Source: Thalassomonas haliotis (GTDB lineage: Bacteria > Pseudomonadota > Gammaproteobacteria > Enterobacterales > Alteromonadaceae). Taken from it: 64,000 nucleotides of DNA. The notes beneath the pieces were generated by a model. It had not been told where the DNA came from, did no database searches, and saw nothing but the letters and a program-made list of their open reading frames with translations. This document shows, piece by piece, positions 26,527 through 33,800 of the stretch. Each line of letters begins with the position of its first letter. Positions within the stretch are counted from its first letter, which is position 1. The DNA is taken from the NCBI RefSeq assembly GCF_028657945.1, contig NZ_CP059693.1:2852001-2916000 (forward strand). Direction: 5' to 3'. A program made the translations under genes and the position numbers.

Positions 26527-26970
26527 ATGTCTGAGGAAAAAGGAAACTATACCGGCAGTTGTTTATGTGGCCAGGTGCAATACCGGGTGAGTGAGTTTTT
26601 GCCTGTGATCGCCCATTGTCATTGCACTATGTGTCAAAAATTCCATGGCGCGGCTTTTTCAACCTTTGCCGAAGTGGAAAAAGAAAATCTTCATTGGCTC
26701 AGTGGCCAGGAGCATTTAACCAGCTACCGTGCTGAAAACGGCAGCATCAGGCAGTTTTGCAACTGCTGTGGCGCCAGTATGGTGTTTATTTCCCGTTATA
26801 ACGAAGAGGCGGCCACGGTGGAGATTGCCATTGCCACCCTGGATTCAGGGGCGCCGTTAACCCCGGATGCCCATATTTTTACCCGCTCGAAAGTTCCCTG
26901 GATAAGCCTTAGCGATGATTTGCCCAAGTTCAGCGCCTTTCGAAAACCGCTAGCAGCGGATAAAAGCTAA
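26527..26970 (+). CDS. GFA-family zinc protein
   Basis: 147 residues of the glutathione-dependent formaldehyde-activating (GFA/CENP-V) fold. Zinc ligands: GSCLCGQV, HCHCTMCQKFHG and FCNCCGAS. A strong GGAGG ribosome site lies just before the ATG. The original Gfa function is disputed, and most members have unknown substrates. Its TAA stop shares bases with the TAG stop of the convergent mltC (CTAA at 26967-26970). Confidence 0.92.
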   Translation: MSEEKGNYTGSCLCGQVQYRVSEFLPVIAHCHCTMCQKFHGAAFSTFAEVEKENLHWLSGQEHLTSYRAENGSIRQFCNCCGASMVFISRYNEEAATVEIAIATLDSGAPLTPDAHIFTRSKVPWISLSDDLPKFSAFRKPLAADKS

Positions 26971-28148
26971 AGCTGATAGCTTTTTTCCGCCCGGGTAACT
27001 TTTTGCAGGTAACGGCGACTTTCAGCCTTGGGGTGTCCCGTGGTTAAATGTCGGTAAACTTCCTCGGGCAGCAGGGTATTGATGCGGCTTTTGGCATGGT
27101 CCCGGTTGCTGTTGAAGGTTTTAAAGACATTGCCGGCGCCGCCGTTGTAGGCGGAAATCACGGCAAAATGCCTGCTCTGGCTGTTGCGGATATTTTTCAG
27201 GTACTGCCGGGATAAGATATGCAAATAGGCGGTGCCGATATCGATATTTTCCCGGGCGCTGAACAGGGTTTGCCGGCTTGGCATACCGGGCTTTTTCCTG
27301 ATCTTCTGATAAACATCTTTCCCCGCGGTGGCGGGCACAATTTGCATCAGGCCATAGGCATTGGCGTGGCTGACGGCAAAGGGGTTAAAACTGCTTTCGG
27401 TTTCGATAATGGCATAAATCAATTCCGGTTTTATCTGGTATTTATTGGCGGCGGCCAGCACATAAGGGGCGTATTTTTGCCTGCGCAGCTGGTGGTGAGA
27501 GCCCACCATAGGGATTTGTACCGCATAGGTTTGCTGTTTGTTTCTGACGGTTTTTTTCAACCTGTGTTTGATCAGGTAGTCGGCAAAGCGGTTGGCGCGC
27601 CAGGAGTAGGCGATGGCCTGGCCGTCATGATCCAGTACCTGGTTAAATAAATAGGGGCGGCCGGAAATGATCGGTGCCCGGTCGGAATACAAATCGATAT
27701 GGGCCGGATTATCGTCGGTGAGCAAGGTGGTAACGATTGCCTGTTTCAGCTGGGTTAAAGGTTTCTTGGCGGCATTGGTTTCAACGGTGACCAGGCCTTT
27801 GGCAAAGTCCACTTCGGCTTTTGAACGGTAGCCGTGGCCGTATTTCACCAGTTTTTTGCGCCCGGCAATAGCGGCATGATCTTTACCCCAAATGGCGATG
27901 ATGATGGCGGTAAATTCTTTAATGCCGGCATCTAAGGTCTTGAGATCGCTGACCAATTGCCCGGGAGACTGGCTATAGGTTTCTCCTTTGCTTTTAAGGT
28001 AACCTTCAAGATGTGCTTTGGGGTTGTCCGAGAGGATCGCCCGGGCAAGTTTTTGCTGGTCAGTGGCGGTGCAGGCGCAAAGCAGCACTGCTAAAAACAA
28101 CAACGCGGCCTGGCGGGCCGTAAATGCAAATCTGCGGGTAACATCCAT
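26967..28148 (-). CDS. mltC: Membrane-bound lytic murein transglycosylase C
   Basis: Outer-membrane lipoprotein that cleaves peptidoglycan glycan strands with formation of anhydro-MurNAc. 393 residues. Lipobox LCAC with Cys26 as lipidation site; an N-terminal DUF3393 domain (about 40-190) with LKTLDAGIKEFTAII; C-terminal SLT domain with catalytic Glu in IIETESSFNPFAVS, then AYGLMQIVP, ENIDIGTAYLHIL and SAYNGGAGNV. Length and layout match MltC. Divergent from norD across 209 bp that contain an FNR-like site. Confidence 0.95.
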   Translation of the reverse strand: MDVTRRFAFTARQAALLFLAVLLCACTATDQQKLARAILSDNPKAHLEGYLKSKGETYSQSPGQLVSDLKTLDAGIKEFTAIIIAIWGKDHAAIAGRKKLVKYGHGYRSKAEVDFAKGLVTVETNAAKKPLTQLKQAIVTTLLTDDNPAHIDLYSDRAPIISGRPYLFNQVLDHDGQAIAYSWRANRFADYLIKHRLKKTVRNKQQTYAVQIPMVGSHHQLRRQKYAPYVLAAANKYQIKPELIYAIIETESSFNPFAVSHANAYGLMQIVPATAGKDVYQKIRKKPGMPSRQTLFSARENIDIGTAYLHILSRQYLKNIRNSQSRHFAVISAYNGGAGNVFKTFNSNRDHAKSRINTLLPEEVYRHLTTGHPKAESRRYLQKVTRAEKSYQL

Positions 28149-28283
28149 CCAATAACAATCCCATACTGCAAAATACTGGCCTTACTTTTTCATATCCGGC
28201 AGAGAAAATAAAGCCCGGACTGCGCTTTACTGCTCTTTGCTGATTAGAGCGGGAGAGTTATTTTACCGATAAGGGGGCTTAGC

Positions 28284-28297
28284 TTGATTCAAATCAC
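28284..28297. promoter_or_regulatory. FNR/DNR-type site upstream of norD
   Basis: TTGATTCAAATCAC matches the CRP/FNR-family consensus TTGAT-N4-ATCAA at nine of ten defined bases. Its centre (28290.5) lies 41.5 bp before a start site expected from a -10-like TAACAT at 28320-28325, the class II activator position. Confidence 0.7.
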
Positions 28298-28357
28298 ACC
28301 CGGGCTTTTTAGCCTTTGTTAACATGATTTCAGTTAACATGATCAGGTAAGCAGCTG

Positions 28358-30196
28358 ATGGAAGAATGGGTAGGGGAAATCTGGCATAAATTTATCACCC
28401 GCAAGGCGTCAAGCGAATATCAAGAGGCCAGGGTGAAGTTTGCAGATATCAGGCAGTCGGTGGCCCTGGTGTTCAGGGCCCTTGGCGGCGAAGGCGTTAA
28501 ACGGGTCGAAGCGGCCACAGGTCGCGATTATCTGGTGCGTCGCTCTTTTTTGGAGAAAATTTCCGGCGCCAATCAACAAATCAGCCTGGCCTGGCAAGAC
28601 GATGAAAGCCTGCGTCTGCCCGAGTCGCTGGCGGTTTTCCCCGATGCTTCTCTTAACCGCGACCTCTATATCTGGCTGGCGGTGCTGGCGGCTCAGCATA
28701 ATGGCCGTTTTAAGCACTGGGGGCTGGATAACCAGCAGCTAGTGCTGGATGTTCTGGCAAAATACCCGGGATTAACATTCAGGTACCAGCGGCTGGCAAA
28801 GGCCTTTGTTGGCCTGCGCGGCGATCCCGCCAGGTTACCCCGGGAAGCGCGGGAAATGGAGTTGGCCATTAACCAGGCCTTGTTGGAGCCGGGTTCGGTA
28901 AAAGTATTTCCTGTGGTTAATTATGCCCCGAAAGCGGTTTTGCTATGGTTGTATCCGGCCGCTGTTGTTTCATCGCAGGCATCGCCGTTTTTAGCCGGTG
29001 AAGACGGAAAAAACGAACAGGAAAGCAACAAGCAGAAACAGAAAAAACAAATCAGCACCCGCAAAAAAGCCGAGCGCACCGATGCCGGCAATAACCGCGA
29101 CGGCATGATGATTTTCCGCCTGGAGAGTTTATTTAGCTGGAGCGAGTTTTCTAAAATGGATCGCGGTCTTGACGATACCGACGATGAAGATAATGACCGC
29201 GTGGCCGAAGATCTCGATAAAATTACCCTGTCGCAGCAGCAAACGCAAAAAAGCTCGGCGATAAAAATGGATCTGGACTTACCTTCTGCCAGCGAAGACG
29301 ATATTCCCCTCGGACCCGGCTGTAAATTGCCGGAATGGGATTATCGCAGCAATCAACTGGTACCGGACAGGTGCCTGTTGCATCCTATGTTGCCAAGGGA
29401 TGCCGTGCCTAAAGGTGTGCCCGCGCATCTGCAACATACCGCCAAAACCATACAGGCGCAGTTTGAGCAATTGCAAAGTGTCCGTTACTGGCTTAAATCC
29501 CAGCCGCAAGGGGAAGAGATAGACATGAATGCCTGGCTCGATTTCTATGTGGAAAGCCAGGCATCAACAGCTGAGGATCGCGGACTTTATCAGAGTTTTC
29601 GCGGCAACTTCCGCGATTTATCCTGTTTATTGCTGGCGGACTTATCCATGTCCACCGAAGCCTATTTAGATGACGATAACCGGGTGATTGATGTTGTTAA
29701 AGACAGTTTATTGCTCTTTGGCGAGGCGCTGCAGTCAAGCGGCGATAATTTTGCCATGTATGGTTTCTCTTCGGTGAAACGTTCAAATGTCCGTTTTAGC
29801 GTGTTGAAAAATTTCAGGGAAAGCTACGGCAATCAGGTCAGGGGGCGTATCCAGGCGTTAAAACCCGGTTTTTATACCCGCATGGGAGCTGCGGTGCGCC
29901 AGGCGACTAAACTCTTGATTGAGCAGCAATCGACGCAAAAACTGCTGTTGATGCTCACCGACGGCAAGCCCAATGATATCGATCATTATGAAGGGCGGTT
30001 TGGCATCGAAGATTGCCGCCAGGCGATACTCGAAGCCCGCCAGCAGGGAATAAAACCTTTTTGCATTACCATAGATCAGGACGCCGCTGATTATCTGCCC
30101 TATATCTTTGGCAGCAGCGGTTTTACCGTGATCATGAAACCTTCACAGCTGCCGGTGCGTTTGCCCCAGCTATATCATCAGCTGACGGCGCAATAG
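28358..30196 (+). CDS. norD: NorD-like von Willebrand factor A protein
   Basis: Cytosolic protein that, with the AAA+ ATPase NorQ, helps mature nitric oxide reductase. 612 residues, as in known NorD. N-terminal helical part with MEEWVGEIWHKF; a Lys/Glu-rich linker (about 220-250); C-terminal VWA domain with MIDAS LLADLSMSTEAYL, Thr region FYTRMGAAVRQATKLL and LMLTDGKPNDIDHYEG. norC, norB and norQ are absent from the neighbourhood, so it is an orphan here; the gene MoxR at 46.7 kb belongs to another operon. An FNR-like site upstream fits NO/anaerobic control. Followed 65 nt later by dnrP. Confidence 0.9.
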   Translation: MEEWVGEIWHKFITRKASSEYQEARVKFADIRQSVALVFRALGGEGVKRVEAATGRDYLVRRSFLEKISGANQQISLAWQDDESLRLPESLAVFPDASLNRDLYIWLAVLAAQHNGRFKHWGLDNQQLVLDVLAKYPGLTFRYQRLAKAFVGLRGDPARLPREAREMELAINQALLEPGSVKVFPVVNYAPKAVLLWLYPAAVVSSQASPFLAGEDGKNEQESNKQKQKKQISTRKKAERTDAGNNRDGMMIFRLESLFSWSEFSKMDRGLDDTDDEDNDRVAEDLDKITLSQQQTQKSSAIKMDLDLPSASEDDIPLGPGCKLPEWDYRSNQLVPDRCLLHPMLPRDAVPKGVPAHLQHTAKTIQAQFEQLQSVRYWLKSQPQGEEIDMNAWLDFYVESQASTAEDRGLYQSFRGNFRDLSCLLLADLSMSTEAYLDDDNRVIDVVKDSLLLFGEALQSSGDNFAMYGFSSVKRSNVRFSVLKNFRESYGNQVRGRIQALKPGFYTRMGAAVRQATKLLIEQQSTQKLLLMLTDGKPNDIDHYEGRFGIEDCRQAILEARQQGIKPFCITIDQDAADYLPYIFGSSGFTVIMKPSQLPVRLPQLYHQLTAQ

Positions 30197-30261
30197 GCTG
30201 CAGCGGTGAGCCTGAAAACGGCGAGTAAAAATGAAGCGAAATTCATCATAAGGCGAGGGAT

Positions 30262-30459
30262 GTGAATACTGAAAATACGGTGCCGTGCTTATATTGCCAG
30301 GCAAAAAATGATGTCGAAGATAAAAACTGTGGCCATTGCGGTATGCCGCTGGCGTTAAAGCATCCGGAAAACAAAAGCAGCCGCCTGCGTTTTTTTACTA
30401 AAGTGTTTGTGTTCATTGCGTTTTTTTGTCTGGTGATGGTGGCTTATCTGCCAAGATAA
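30262..30459 (+). CDS. DnrP-like zinc-ribbon membrane protein
   Basis: 65 residues starting at GTG 30262 with AGGCGAGGG upstream; the overlapping ATG reads straight into TGA, so it is not the start. Two CxxC knuckles (CLYC and CGHC) form a zinc ribbon, followed by one TM helix (about 43-62). Small proteins of this plan are annotated DnrP next to denitrification genes in pseudomonads. Position after norD supports a role in NO or nitrogen-oxide metabolism, but none is proven. Confidence 0.75.
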   Translation: MNTENTVPCLYCQAKNDVEDKNCGHCGMPLALKHPENKSSRLRFFTKVFVFIAFFCLVMVAYLPR

Positions 30460-30501
30460 AAGACAGGAAAGATAACAAATGGTGCAGGCAATTATTTATC
30501 A

Positions 30502-30527
30502 TTTAGTTGCAACTTATTGCAACTAAA
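30502..30527. promoter_or_regulatory. Perfect 11-bp palindrome, likely operator of the DUF2855 gene
   Basis: TTTAGTTGCAA (30502-30512), four bases, TTGCAACTAAA (30517-30527). The right half carries TTGCAA (30517-30522), which with a 17-nt spacer meets AATGAT (30540-30545), so a repressor bound here would cover the -35 box. Size and symmetry resemble MarR- or TetR-type sites. No regulator gene is adjacent. Confidence 0.65.
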
Positions 30528-30595
30528 GAGAAAACCAGGAATGATGGTGCTCTTTACTTGCTAAGCAGAGCCAATAAAACAAGGAGTGCTTTATT

Positions 30596-31687
30596 ATGAC
30601 GGCCATCAGCACACGGACATTTGAAGTCGATAAAAGCCAGCTGACAAAAACCCGGGTTATCCGCCATAAGCTAGAGCAGGCTTTAGGGCGGGATCAGCTC
30701 TTGCTCAAAGTTGATAAGTTCGCTTTGACCGCCAATAACATCAGTTATGCCGTGACCGGGGACAATTTGGGCTATTGGCGCTTTTTTCCTTCAGAAGATA
30801 ACTGGGGCAGAATTCCCGCAATGGGTTTTGCCGAGGTGATCGCCGCCAATTGTCCAGGGATCGAGGTGGGAGAGCGGTTGTGGGGCTTTATGCCTATGGC
30901 CAGCCATGTCACCGTAACCGCCGGTAAAGTCACTCCCTTTGGTTTTGTCGATATCAGCCCGCACAGAGCCGGGCTGGCGCCAGTTTATGCCAGTTTTGAG
31001 CGGGTAAGGGCTAATCCCTTTTACCGTCAGGACAATGAAGATTACGAAATGTTGCTGCGGGGATTATTTACCACCTCCTGGCTGGTGGATGATTTTATGT
31101 GCGATCATCAGTATTTTTCTGCCGGCCAGTACCTGATCACCAGCGCCTCCAGTAAAACCGGTATCGCCCTGGCTTTTGCCGTGCGCGAAAGAGGCGAGCT
31201 TTTAGCCGTTGGCCTTACCTCAAGTGCAAACAAGGCTTTTGTTGAAGCTTTAGGCTGTTACGATCAGGTGCTAACGTATGACGAAATTCATTCTCTCGAT
31301 GCCGGTAAAACCTCCATCCTGGTGGATATGGCGGGCAGCGCTGACATCCTTAAGCAAATCCATCAGCATTTTAATGAACAATTACGCTATTCGTGCCGTA
31401 TCGGCGCCACCCACCATAATGCACTGTTTACCGGCGGTGATTTACCGGGCGCAAAACCAAGTTTCTTTTTTGCCCCGAGCCAGATACAAAAAAGATCGCA
31501 AGACTGGGGCCGCGAACAATTAATGACACGTTTAGGGCAAGCGTTGGCACGTTATCTGGCCTTTGCTCAATCTGTACTTGCTATAGCCTATAGCCGGGGT
31601 GACGGTGAAATAGACAAGGTTTACCAGGAGATATTGAGCGGCCGGGCTCCTGCCGATGTCGGGCATATTATTTCAATGTGGCAATAA
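30596..31687 (+). CDS. DUF2855 family protein
   Basis: 363 residues of unknown function. The layout resembles medium-chain dehydrogenase/reductase proteins: an N-terminal substrate-like part with NNISYAVTGDNLGYW and GERLWGFMPMASH, a central nucleotide-binding-like segment (about 180-240, ITSASSKTGIALAFAVRERG), and ILVDMAGSADILKQIH. Catalytic zinc ligands of alcohol dehydrogenases are not evident. AAGGAG precedes the ATG. It stands alone behind a strong palindrome, so it is probably induced by a ligand-responsive repressor (inference). Confidence 0.88.
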   Translation: MTAISTRTFEVDKSQLTKTRVIRHKLEQALGRDQLLLKVDKFALTANNISYAVTGDNLGYWRFFPSEDNWGRIPAMGFAEVIAANCPGIEVGERLWGFMPMASHVTVTAGKVTPFGFVDISPHRAGLAPVYASFERVRANPFYRQDNEDYEMLLRGLFTTSWLVDDFMCDHQYFSAGQYLITSASSKTGIALAFAVRERGELLAVGLTSSANKAFVEALGCYDQVLTYDEIHSLDAGKTSILVDMAGSADILKQIHQHFNEQLRYSCRIGATHHNALFTGGDLPGAKPSFFFAPSQIQKRSQDWGREQLMTRLGQALARYLAFAQSVLAIAYSRGDGEIDKVYQEILSGRAPADVGHIISMWQ

Positions 31688-31765
31688 GCAAACGGATATT
31701 CGTTTTCGAAAGCATAAAGGGGAAATTGTCTTAAAAGCAGCCTTAGAAGAGGAAAGCGGGCAAAC

Positions 31766-31794
31766 TTGACAAAAACCAAGTCTTAGATCGTAAT
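31766..31794 (+). promoter_or_regulatory. Promoter of the giant-protein operon
   Basis: TTGACA (31766-31771), 17-nt spacer, CGTAAT (31789-31794; four of six bases match). The expected start near 31801 lies before the ATG at 31827 and past the TTG at 31797, which favours the ATG as translation start. Confidence 0.55.
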
Positions 31795-31826
31795 TATTGA
31801 TAGCTCCTAAGGAAGAATTACTTTTT

Positions 31827-33800
31827 ATGGAAATATCTAGCCCGTCGGCCAAGACGCCCCCTGACGATAATATTAGGGATCCGGACACGGATACAGAAGT
31901 CTTTGAATCTCATCCCTCCCGGGAAGGCGATATCCGGGAAAGCCAATTTAATCAAGAGATTTCCCCTGAGCCGGATTCTGCTTTCTCTACCGGCGACGCT
32001 GCCCCGGATAAGGTGTCTGCTGAATTGAAGACGCTGGCGTCTAACTGGCTCAACTGGCAAGCGAGCATGGTGTCAGGTGCCTTGTGCGGCGGGATTTTTT
32101 TACCGGTAAACAATACAAGCCAGCGAGTAGCGTTACTGGCACAGTTCCCGCAATGCGGCGGTAATCTGGTTTTGCTTGAACAAGTCGCCAGTTTAAGCCT
32201 GGAGTCAGGTAAGCACAGCATTCGCCATAACCAGATATATACCAGCAATCAGGGGCAAACCTGTGACTTGCTTGCCTGCCCGTTAATGGTGGACAACAAA
32301 GCTTCGGTGGTCGTGGCCTTGGCCATTTCTCCCCGCTCTAAGCCCCAGTGCCATGCGGTAATACAATTGCTCGAATGGGGGATGTTGTGGCTGGAAACCT
32401 TGCTTAGGCAGGAAGTTGCCTATCGGCGGGAGCAGTCGGCCATTATTTTAAACTTGATCCATGCGGTACTCGGCCATAACAGCGTTAAAGCAGCGGCCCT
32501 TGAAACCGCAAATGTTTTGGCAACCCAGTTAAGCTGTGAGCGTGTCAGTATCGGCCTTTGTTATGGTTTGTCTGCGCGTTTGCTGGCTTTATCCCATATT
32601 GCCCATTTTGAACGGGATCGGGAGTTTATCCGCGAAATTGAAGCTGTAATGAATGAAGCCATAGATCAGAGCTGCCATTTGCTTTATCGCCAGGGAGTGA
32701 CTGGCTCCGGCTCGGTGATGCAGGCACATGCCAGGCTGGCGAAACAGCAGGGCAATAAGGGGATCCATACCCGGCTGTTGGGGAGTAAATCAGCTCCTGT
32801 CGGGGCAATCAGCTGCGAGTTGGGGGATAAAACAGAATTGACAAAAGAAAACCTGGCTTTGTTTGAAACGGTGAGCCGGCTGCTTGGTCCTATTTTTGAG
32901 CTTAGGATGAAAAATGAAGCTTCCTGGTTAACAAAAACCATGTCTGCCTTGCGCTTATCTGTTACTCGTTTGCTGGGGGGGAGTTACCTGAAAGTGAAAA
33001 TTGCTTCCTTGTCGGTAATGCTCGTCTTGCTTGGTCTATCTGTGATGCCGGGAACTTTTGAAGTAAAAGCCTCTGCCGCGTTACAGGGAAAAGTGCGGCA
33101 ATTGCTGGTGGCGCCGCAGGATGGTTTTATCAAAAAAGGCATGGTCAGTGCGGGTGATCTGGTTGAGCAGGGAAATTTGCTGGCCACCTTGGATGACAGT
33201 CGTTTACGGCTGGAGCGGCAGAAATGGCAAAGTGAACACAATAAGCTGAAAAAGCAGTATCAACAGGCATTTTCAGCGCGTGAGCGCGCCCAGCTGGGAA
33301 TTTTGCAGGCCCGGCTCGATCAGGTCAGTGCTGAAATGCAATTGGTGGATGAGCAAATTTCCCGTACCCGGTTAAAGGCACCTTTTGACGGCATCGTCTT
33401 AAGCGGCGATCTGGATCAGGCCCAGGGTTCACCCGTAACCAAAGGCCAGGTGCTGTTTGAGGTGACGCCGTTAAATCATTACCGGGTACTGCTGGAAGTG
33501 GATGAACACGATATAGCCCGGCTAAAATCGGGCCAGGCAGGCACTTTGATCATGACGGCTTTGCCCGATACCCGGTTTAATATTACCCTGGAAAAGGTGA
33601 TCCCGGTAGCGATCAGCAGCGACGGTTATAATTATTTCAGGGTCCAGGCCCGGCTGAAACAGCCGTCATCCCTGCTGCGTCCCGGCATGCGGGGAGTGGC
33701 TAAAATCACCATAGAAGAAAGGAAACTACTGTGGATATGGACCCATGAACTGAGACAGCGGTTGTCCCTATGGCTATGGTCACTAGGGGTTCCCGGATGA
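31827..33800 (+). CDS. GAF-domain / HlyD-type adaptor fusion
   Basis: 657 residues from the ATG at 31827; the frame is open from a TTG at 31797, which lies upstream of the predicted transcript start. Order: acidic disordered N-terminus (1-60); a possible degenerate GAF-like region (65-190); a GAF-like sensor (about 205-360, LSCERVSIGLCYGL ... APVGAISCELG); TM helix (about 388-408); a periplasmic HlyD/lipoyl part (415-620) with LVAPQDGFIKKGMVSAGD, a short coiled-coil hairpin and ISRTRLKAPFDGIVLSGDLD; and an amphipathic Trp-rich C-terminus. A cytosolic ligand sensor fused to a membrane-fusion protein is uncommon. Ends in ATGA shared with the next gene. Confidence 0.85.
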   Translation: MEISSPSAKTPPDDNIRDPDTDTEVFESHPSREGDIRESQFNQEISPEPDSAFSTGDAAPDKVSAELKTLASNWLNWQASMVSGALCGGIFLPVNNTSQRVALLAQFPQCGGNLVLLEQVASLSLESGKHSIRHNQIYTSNQGQTCDLLACPLMVDNKASVVVALAISPRSKPQCHAVIQLLEWGMLWLETLLRQEVAYRREQSAIILNLIHAVLGHNSVKAAALETANVLATQLSCERVSIGLCYGLSARLLALSHIAHFERDREFIREIEAVMNEAIDQSCHLLYRQGVTGSGSVMQAHARLAKQQGNKGIHTRLLGSKSAPVGAISCELGDKTELTKENLALFETVSRLLGPIFELRMKNEASWLTKTMSALRLSVTRLLGGSYLKVKIASLSVMLVLLGLSVMPGTFEVKASAALQGKVRQLLVAPQDGFIKKGMVSAGDLVEQGNLLATLDDSRLRLERQKWQSEHNKLKKQYQQAFSARERAQLGILQARLDQVSAEMQLVDEQISRTRLKAPFDGIVLSGDLDQAQGSPVTKGQVLFEVTPLNHYRVLLEVDEHDIARLKSGQAGTLIMTALPDTRFNITLEKVIPVAISSDGYNYFRVQARLKQPSSLLRPGMRGVAKITIEERKLLWIWTHELRQRLSLWLWSLGVPG

